Assembly (NCBI GenBank): GCA_937925565.1 | Contig: CALALM010000140.1 | Location: forward strand, 1-10,262 | Source: an uncultured Centipeda sp. | Lineage (GTDB): Bacteria; Bacillota; Negativicutes; Selenomonadales; Selenomonadaceae | Direction of reading: 5' to 3' | DNA length: 10,262 nt | Shown: piece by piece, positions 6,092 through 10,262 of the stretch | How the letters are laid out: the number at the start of each line of letters is the position of its first letter | Numbering within the stretch: position 1 is the first letter of the stretch | Notes under the pieces: model-generated | The model's input: only the letters and a program-made list of their open reading frames with translations | The model's database searches: none | Told to the model about the DNA's origin: nothing | Translations under genes and position numbers: made by a program

Positions 6092-6244
6092 ACGGCGGGA
6101 TGCGAATAGGGATACTGACAGGTAACTAGCCTGTCAGCATCTCTATGCTCCCACCGTGCTTCTTTATGCCCATTTTCGGACTGAAGCCCGTGCGTAGTTT
6201 TGCATCCCGCCGTTCGGCAAGAACGAAAGGAACGCAAAACTATG
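6092..6244 (+). ncRNA. Structured 5' leader of the sigma-like gene, candidate translational switch
   Basis: Three helices can be drawn by hand. P1 pairs ACGGCGGGATGC (6092-6103) with GCATCCCGCCGT (6202-6213), 12 perfect pairs plus G-U, A-U, A-U extending to 6106/6199. P2 is a long hairpin, 6107-6145, whose core is CTGACAGG/CCTGTCAG (6115-6122, 6130-6137) with one mismatch and about six more pairs below. P3 is a weaker GCTTC/GAAGC (6158-6162, 6183-6187). An alternative helix, CGTAGTTTTGC (6193-6203) with GCAAAACTATG (6234-6244), contains the start codon and shares bases 6199-6203 with P1, so the two cannot form together. P1 would free the start codon and the alternative would hide it. The layout resembles a riboswitch or protein-sensed attenuator. 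I do not recognise it as a named RNA family. A DNA-level inverted-repeat element is the main alternative. Confidence 0.5.
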
Positions 6245-6898
6245 AAAATCCAGCTTAACGGTATCATCAAAGACTACTCTGCGCAGGAGGTCAAGGCTCT
6301 CCAACAGCAAGGGCATCGTTTTCAGCTCAGTAAGAAGTTGGGCGTGTATGTTCTCGTCCCAATCCAGATTCACGAAAATGGTGGAACCAGAGATACGGGG
6401 ATGGATGAGCTCGTCCGTCGCAAAGCAACCGGCGAGAAATTCTTCAAGGCATCGGGACAGGCGATTTATGCGCCGGTCAATACCGAGCAATACTCCGCTG
6501 TCATGCGTCCGATCTGGCGGGAGGATAAGCGGGAAAAGCGCGAGCAGCACTGTATGTATGAAGGAAAGCCCTGCTGCGCCAACCGCAGCTGTGATGGATG
6601 CTCACATCCCGTGTATCGGACAATCTCTTTGGAACGTGCGGTGGAAGTCAATGACCCGGCACTTCCCGTCCACGAGGATGTTGCCGACACTGCAGCACGC
6701 GAGGAGCGTAATCGCAGTCTGTACGAGGCTCTCTCCAAACTCGATCCCATCGACCATGAAATTCTTATCCGCAGGGCGGCGGGAGAGTCGGAGCGTGCCA
6801 TTGCCGCCGCTGTCGGTTTCAAATCTAAGGAAAGCATCCGCAAGCGCATGAATAAGTTCATGCCCGGGCTTCAAGCACAGCTCAAAGATTTTATGTAA
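6242..6898 (+). CDS. Phage sigma-70 region 4-like regulatory protein
   Basis: A 218-residue protein from the ATG at 6242, which has an AAAGGA site ten bases upstream. A longer frame from a TTG at 6200 would run through the leader structure and is unlikely. Residues about 158-212 resemble sigma-70 region 4: a helix with L-S-K-L-D-P-I-D-H-E-I-L, then a helix-turn-helix with E-R-A-I-A-A-A-V-G and S-I-R-K-R-M. This suggests DNA binding near promoters. The middle holds a cysteine cluster (C104, C111, C112, C117, C120) that could bind zinc. The N-terminus is a small K/Q-rich domain without known match. Genes like this commonly open the early operon of Firmicutes prophages, just before DUF2800/DUF2815/polymerase. 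It probably acts as a transcription regulator and not a full sigma factor, because region 2 is missing. Its translation may be controlled by the upstream leader. Confidence 0.72.
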   Translation: MKIQLNGIIKDYSAQEVKALQQQGHRFQLSKKLGVYVLVPIQIHENGGTRDTGMDELVRRKATGEKFFKASGQAIYAPVNTEQYSAVMRPIWREDKREKREQHCMYEGKPCCANRSCDGCSHPVYRTISLERAVEVNDPALPVHEDVADTAAREERNRSLYEALSKLDPIDHEILIRRAAGESERAIAAAVGFKSKESIRKRMNKFMPGLQAQLKDFM

Positions 6899-6902
6899 AA
6901 AT

Positions 6903-6946
6903 CGGTGACCAAAACATACGGCGGTGTCCTCTTCTTTATAGGAAGG
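6903..6946 (+). repeat. GGTGACC-hairpin element, copy 2
   Basis: CGGTGACCAAAA (6903-6914) is followed by a hairpin: CCT-C-TTC (6928-6934, one bulged C) pairs across a TTTATA loop with GGAAGG (6941-6946). It lies in the 86-bp gap between the sigma-like gene and the 98-aa gene. Compared with copy 1 the stem bases differ while the shape is kept, which hints at selection on structure. No T-run follows, so it is not a terminator. Confidence 0.4.
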
Positions 6947-6984
6947 TGAAAATCCCCGCAGTCAATTGAAAGGAAGTGATCTCC

Positions 6985-7281
6985 ATGCGGGAGGAAAACG
7001 AAGCAATAGCCGAGCTTATCGGCGTTCTTCACCGATTGGTCGATGTCTTGGAGGAATTCGTGCAGAGCACTCCAAGCGATGAGCAGTCGAAGGTGTCGGA
7101 ATCGGAGGAATCCTCACCGACACTTGAAGAAGTACGCACCGTGCTTGCACGGCTCTCTGTCGAAGGGCACAGCGCAGCAGTCAAGTCTCTGATCTCCAAG
7201 TTCGGCGTAGACAAACTCAGCGAGCTTGCGCCGGAGCACTATGCGACACTCCTGAAGGAGGCTGAGAAGATTGGCTCGTAA
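6985..7281 (+). CDS. Small acidic phage protein preceding DUF2800
   Basis: A 98-residue protein. The ATG at 6985 has AAGGA with 10-base spacing; an in-frame GTG at 6976 sits almost on the ribosome binding site and is unlikely. Residues 1-28 form an amphipathic helix, 29-46 a Ser/Glu-rich linker, and 47-93 a helical domain with the pattern L-E-E-V-R-x-V-L-A-x-L-S-x-x-G-H-x-x-x-V-K-x-L-I and then G-V-D-K-L-S-E. Small proteins with this C-terminal pattern often stand just before DUF2800 in Firmicutes phages and are sometimes mis-annotated as 'rRNA biogenesis protein rrp5'. The function is unknown; a replication or recombination accessory role is suggested only by position. It overlaps the DUF2800 gene by 11 bp, implying translational coupling. 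Confidence 0.72.
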   Translation: MREENEAIAELIGVLHRLVDVLEEFVQSTPSDEQSKVSESEESSPTLEEVRTVLARLSVEGHSAAVKSLISKFGVDKLSELAPEHYATLLKEAEKIGS

Positions 7282-8395
7282 ACACGCCGTCCTCTCCGCA
7301 TCCTCTGCCGCACGTTGGATCGCCTGCCCGCCGTCAGCTCGCCTCAATGCGGAAAAGTCTGATGCGCCAAGCGAGTATGCCGCCCAAGGGACAGATGCGC
7401 ACATGCTCTGTGAGTACAAACTCCGCAAGGCACTTGGTGAGCGAGTGCGCGATCCGACCAAGAAGCTGTCCTCCTATGACAGTGAGATGGAAGAGTGTGC
7501 AGACTTTTATGCCCAGTTCGTTATGGGGCTTGTGTCGCAGTTCCGCGAGGAGTCGAAGGATACGATGGTGTCCGTGGAGCAGCGTGTGGACTTCTCAGAC
7601 TTTGTACCCGATGGGTTCGGCACAGCCGACACGCTCATCATCTCCGGCAAGACCGTCTGCATCGTGGACTACAAGCACGGAAAGGGCATTGAGGTCAGTG
7701 CTGAGCGCAATCCGCAGATGATGTGCTACGCGCTCGGCTGCATCCAGATGTTCGACGGACTGTACGACATCGAGTCGATCTGGATGATTATCTTCCAACC
7801 GAGACTCAGCAACATCTCGGAGTACACCATCTCGAAAGTAGACCTTCTGACATGGGCGGCAGATACGCTCGTTCCTGCCGCGAAGTTGGCACACGCAGGA
7901 GAAGGCGAGTTTTGCGCTGGAGCGCACTGCCAGTTTTGCAGGATTAAGGCAACGTGCCGCAAGCGGGCAGAGTACAATCTGGACCTCGCCCGGTATGACT
8001 TCGAAATGCCACCGACACTGGAAGATTCGGAAGTAGAAGCGGTGCTTGCAAAAGCCGATACACTCGCGGCATGGGTCGGTGACATCAAGGAGTATGCCTT
8101 GCAGCGGGCGATCCAAGGAAAACGGTGGACGGACTGGAAACTGGTGGAAGGTCGCTCGAATCGGAAGTACACCGATGAGGCGGCAGTCGCCAAAACCGTC
8201 AAAGAAGCGGGCTATGAGCCGTATGAGCAGAAACTGCTCGGAATTACGGCGATGACCGCACTTCTTGGAAAAAGTAAGTTTGAGGAACTGCTCGGTGGGT
8301 TCATCGTAAAGCCGCAGGGGAAACCCACACTCGCTCCCATGAGCGACAAGCGGCCTGCGATGAATACCGCAGCAGAAGATTTTAAGGAAAGTTGA
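7271..8395 (+). CDS. DUF2800 family, Cas4/RecB-like PD-(D/E)XK nuclease
   Basis: A 374-residue phage protein. The TTG start at 7271 is supported by AAGGAG ten bases upstream and by the family-typical N-terminus (H-A-x-L-S-A-S-x-A-x-R-W, then C-P-P-S-A-R-L). The nuclease core shows D114, then G-T-A-D120, then I-V-D133-Y-K135-H-G-K-G, the D...DxK signature of RecB/Cas4-type nucleases. Downstream, C215, C220, C223 and C229 are spaced like a Cas4/AddB iron-sulfur cluster. These residues suggest a metal-dependent DNA exonuclease or end-processing enzyme in phage replication or recombination; activity is inferred. It is coupled to the gene before it (11-bp overlap) and followed 14 bp later by DUF2815, the usual partner. 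The C-terminal about 60 residues look like a flexible, Lys/Pro-containing tail. Confidence 0.9.
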   Translation: MARKHAVLSASSAARWIACPPSARLNAEKSDAPSEYAAQGTDAHMLCEYKLRKALGERVRDPTKKLSSYDSEMEECADFYAQFVMGLVSQFREESKDTMVSVEQRVDFSDFVPDGFGTADTLIISGKTVCIVDYKHGKGIEVSAERNPQMMCYALGCIQMFDGLYDIESIWMIIFQPRLSNISEYTISKVDLLTWAADTLVPAAKLAHAGEGEFCAGAHCQFCRIKATCRKRAEYNLDLARYDFEMPPTLEDSEVEAVLAKADTLAAWVGDIKEYALQRAIQGKRWTDWKLVEGRSNRKYTDEAAVAKTVKEAGYEPYEQKLLGITAMTALLGKSKFEELLGGFIVKPQGKPTLAPMSDKRPAMNTAAEDFKES

Positions 8396-8409
8396 GGAGA
8401 AAACACATC

Positions 8410-8970
8410 ATGGCAAAAGTTATCAATCCGACAAAAGTGATCACGGGTGTCAAGACACGTTGGAGCTATGCCAACGTCTGGCAGGCAAAGTCCATCAACG
8501 GCGGTACGCCGAAGTTCAGCGTCTCGCTCATTATCCCTAAGTCCGACACCAAGACGGTCACGGAAGTGAGGAGCGCCATTCAGGCGGCATACGAGGAAGG
8601 GCAGTCGAAGCTCAAGGGGAGCAGCAAGTCCGTGCCCGCACTCACGGCGATCAAGAACCCACTCCGTGACGGCGATGTGGAACGCCCGGATGATGCGGCA
8701 TACAAGGACAGCTACTTCATCAACGCAAACTCGGCTACGGCTCCCGGCATCGTGGATGCTGCCCGCAATCCGATCATCGAGCACTCGGAAGTCTACTCCG
8801 GTGTGTACGGACGCGCAAGCATCAACTTCTATGCATTCAACTCGAACGGCAACAAGGGCATCGCTTGCGGACTGAACAACCTGCAGAAGATTTCCGACGG
8901 TGAGCCGCTCGGCGGCAAGACACGCGCCGAGGATGACTTCGCCGATGAGGACGAGGACTTTCTCAGCTAA
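8410..8970 (+). CDS. DUF2815 family, phage ssDNA-binding-like protein
   Basis: A 186-residue protein from the ATG at 8410, with AGGAG ten bases upstream; a TTG at 8392 overlaps that site and is rejected. The N-terminal stretch V-I-T-G-V-K-T-R-W-S-Y-A-N-V-W (10-24) and the S-V-S-L-I-I-P-K segment (37-44) are characteristic of DUF2815, for which an OB-fold, T7 gp2.5-like ssDNA-binding role has been proposed. The C-terminus (174-186) is strongly acidic with aromatic residues (DDF, DEDEDF), as in many phage and bacterial SSB proteins that use such tails to recruit partners. It lies between DUF2800 and the DNA polymerase, as in many Firmicutes phages. The expected role is coating ssDNA during phage replication or recombination. 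Confidence is high for the family and moderate for the function. Confidence 0.88.
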   Translation: MAKVINPTKVITGVKTRWSYANVWQAKSINGGTPKFSVSLIIPKSDTKTVTEVRSAIQAAYEEGQSKLKGSSKSVPALTAIKNPLRDGDVERPDDAAYKDSYFINANSATAPGIVDAARNPIIEHSEVYSGVYGRASINFYAFNSNGNKGIACGLNNLQKISDGEPLGGKTRAEDDFADEDEDFLS

Positions 8971-8990
8971 ATAAGAGTTGACCGACACGG

Positions 8991-9018
8991 GCAGCGGGGA
9001 TTCTTCCTCGCTGCTTTT
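8991..9018 (+). terminator. Intrinsic terminator/attenuator between DUF2815 and DNA polymerase
   Basis: GCAGCGGGGA (8991-9000) pairs with TCCTCGCTGC (9005-9014) as a stem of about 10 bp, including one G-U, closed by a 4-base TTCT loop. TTTTGT follows directly. It begins 21 bases after the DUF2815 stop, and the polymerase ribosome binding site follows at 9026. Read-through would still express the polymerase, so it may act as an attenuator lowering polymerase relative to the upstream genes. Confidence 0.75.
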
Positions 9019-9038
9019 GTCACGGAAGGAGAAGTGAC

Positions 9039-10262
9039 ATGAAATCATTGTCCGTTGATCTCGAAACGCGGAGCAGTGTGGATATTGGGAAAAGCGGCGT
9101 ATATCGTTACACCGAGGCAGAGGATTTCGCGATCCTGCTCTTTGGATATTCCGTGGACGGAGGCGCGGTGCAGGTCATTGACCTCGTGCGTGGTGAGCGG
9201 ATTCCGCAGGAAATTCTGGATGCGCTGGCGGATGATAGCGTCATCAAGTGGGCGTTCAACGCCAACTTTGAACGTGTGTGCCTGTCGCGTTACTTGTCGG
9301 ACTTGGGGATAGACCTCGATCCGTTCCGTGACAATCATCCGCTTTCCAAAGAGTGTGCCCGTTTTCTGAATCCCCACAGCTGGCGATGCACAATGGTCTG
9401 GTCTGCCTACATGGGCTTGCCATTATCGCTTGCCGCCGTGGGCAGAGTGTTGGGACTGGAAGAGCAGAAAATGACGGAGGGCAAGGCACTCATTCGTTAT
9501 TTTTCTACGCCTCCGTTCCACGAGCCTACGGGAGAGAAGTGGGAACTCTTTAAGTCTTACAACCGCCGCGACGTGGAAGTGGAGATGGCAATACAGAAAC
9601 GTCTGTCCAAATATCCTGTGCCGCAATCGGTATGGGAGGAGTATGTGCTCGACCAAGAAATCAATGATCGTGGAATACGGCTTGATATGCCTCTCGTGGA
9701 GAATGCCGTCCAGATTGACGCGACCACAAAGGACAAGTTGATGGAACGCCTGAAAGCTCTGACCAGGCTTGAGAATCCGAACAGCGTGGCGCAGATGAAA
9801 GAATGGCTCAAAGAGCGCGGTGTTGAAACGGAGTCACTTGATAAGAAGTCTGTGACAGCTTTGCTCAAGACCGCCCAGTCTCCTGTCTCCGATGTATTGG
9901 TGCTTCGTCAGCAACTCGCGAAATCCTCGGTGAAGAAATATCAGGCGATGAGAAATGCCGTCTGTGTGGACAGCCGTGCACGGGGAATGTTTCAATTTTA
10001 CGGAGCAAATCGCACCGGACGTTTTGCGGGACGCATCGTGCAACTGCAAAATCTTCCTCAGAATCATCTCACCGACCTCGAATGCGCCCGCAGCCTCGTG
10101 CGGCAGGGAGATTATGAGGCACTGGAACTGCTCTACAACTCTGTGCCGGATGTGTTGTCGCAGCTGATTCGTACTGCCTTTATCCCGAAGGAGGGCAGGA
10201 AATTCATCGTTGCGGACTTCTCGGCTATCGAAGCACGGGTACTGTCATGGCTTGCCAAGGAG
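9039..10262 (+). CDS. Phage family A DNA polymerase with 3'-5' exonuclease (N-terminal 408 residues)
   Basis: The frame is open from ATG 9039 (AAGGAG, 7-base spacing) to the last base, giving 408 residues with the C-terminus beyond the window. The proofreading exonuclease is near the start: D7-L-E9 (ExoI), F-N74-A-N-F-E78 (ExoII-like) and Y174-N-R-R-D178 (ExoIII). Polymerase motifs begin at T326-G-R followed by Q-L-Q-N-L-P, and motif A is D393-F-S-A-I-E398-A-R. Motifs B and C must lie outside the window. The protein would copy phage DNA and proofread. It is short before the polymerase domain, as in phage enzymes that lack the 5' nuclease domain of bacterial Pol I. It follows the DUF2815 gene after a terminator-like hairpin, the usual order in such phages. 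Composition is GC-rich like the other phage genes. There is no sign of a frameshift. Confidence 0.93.
   Translation, partial: MKSLSVDLETRSSVDIGKSGVYRYTEAEDFAILLFGYSVDGGAVQVIDLVRGERIPQEILDALADDSVIKWAFNANFERVCLSRYLSDLGIDLDPFRDNHPLSKECARFLNPHSWRCTMVWSAYMGLPLSLAAVGRVLGLEEQKMTEGKALIRYFSTPPFHEPTGEKWELFKSYNRRDVEVEMAIQKRLSKYPVPQSVWEEYVLDQEINDRGIRLDMPLVENAVQIDATTKDKLMERLKALTRLENPNSVAQMKEWLKERGVETESLDKKSVTALLKTAQSPVSDVLVLRQQLAKSSVKKYQAMRNAVCVDSRARGMFQFYGANRTGRFAGRIVQLQNLPQNHLTDLECARSLVRQGDYEALELLYNSVPDVLSQLIRTAFIPKEGRKFIVADFSAIEARVLSWLAKE

Noticed and set aside
6081..6129. Short possible leader peptides (ATG at 6081, 14 codons; ATG at 6100, 9 codons)
   Set aside because: No properly spaced ribosome binding sites. 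Their sequence is better explained by the palindrome and the P1/P2 helices. A regulatory leader peptide cannot be fully excluded.
6092..6213. MITE or small insertion element bounded by 12-bp inverted repeats
   Set aside because: No target-site duplication is seen at the ends (ATAGG versus TCGGC), and the internal helices and start-codon pairing fit an RNA leader better. It remains the main alternative.
6200..6241. Upstream TTG start for the sigma-like gene (14 more residues)
   Set aside because: No ribosome binding site before the TTG, it falls within the P1 helix arm, and the ATG at 6242 has its own AAAGGA site.
7595..8202. Long minus-strand frames opposite the DUF2800 gene
   Set aside because: Shadows of a gene with clear catalytic motifs, in two overlapping frames, with Arg/Ser/Cys-rich composition typical of antisense translation.
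8212..9048. 278-codon minus-strand ORF opposite DUF2800/DUF2815
   Set aside because: It lies antisense to two well-supported genes in GC-rich sequence where long shadow frames are expected. It has no recognisable domain and no fitting ribosome binding site.

Overview
The window looks like the junction between a prophage (or prophage-derived element) and a block of defence-type genes in a Gram-positive-lineage bacterium. Strong GGAGG-type ribosome binding sites and the early-gene set on the right (sigma-region-4-like protein, small acidic protein, DUF2800, DUF2815, family A DNA polymerase) are typical of Firmicutes siphophages. Negativicutes such as Selenomonas are a reasonable guess from gene style, but this is inference and not shown by any marker gene. 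No integrase, phage repressor, tRNA, rRNA, insertion sequence or CRISPR array is visible.

Left part (1-5646). The 3' end of an AT-rich plus-strand gene with an RxxxxH HEPN motif (ApeA-like) runs in from outside the window. It faces a tightly packed minus-strand set read right to left: a 309-aa protein with an ABC-three-component (ABC-3C) C-terminal domain, an MC2-type middle component, and a zinc-hook Rad50/SMC-like ATPase. A 167-bp gap then leads to an AlbA_2/HATPase/winged-helix protein. The first three overlap and use internal ribosome binding sites, so they form one ABC-3C conflict-system operon. The fourth may be a passenger, a regulator or an extra component. A strong hairpin sits between the convergent HEPN and AlbA_2 genes.

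Middle (5647-6241). About 595 bp without a convincing gene separates the divergent halves. It holds four CGGAC direct repeats at 9-10 bp spacing just upstream of the ABC-3C operon and two copies of an extended -10 motif pointing toward it. Toward the phage genes it holds a possible plus-strand promoter, a GGTGACC-plus-hairpin element that recurs later, and a roughly 150-nt structured leader. That leader has a closing helix that is mutually exclusive with a second helix covering the start codon of the first phage gene. It looks like a translational switch.

Right part (6242-10262). A compact plus-strand phage early operon is visibly more GC-rich. It runs sigma-like regulator, 98-aa acidic protein, DUF2800 Cas4/RecB-like nuclease, DUF2815 ssDNA-binding-like protein, an intrinsic terminator or attenuator, and the N-terminal 408 residues of a phage DNA polymerase I cut off by the window end.

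In temperate phages of this type the lysogeny genes usually run opposite to this early module. Here the ABC-3C operon occupies that divergent position, which fits prophage-carried defence cargo. The most novel-looking items are the switch-like leader, the duplicated GGTGACC element, the CGGAC iteron-like array, and the unassigned N-terminal domain of the ABC-3C first gene.
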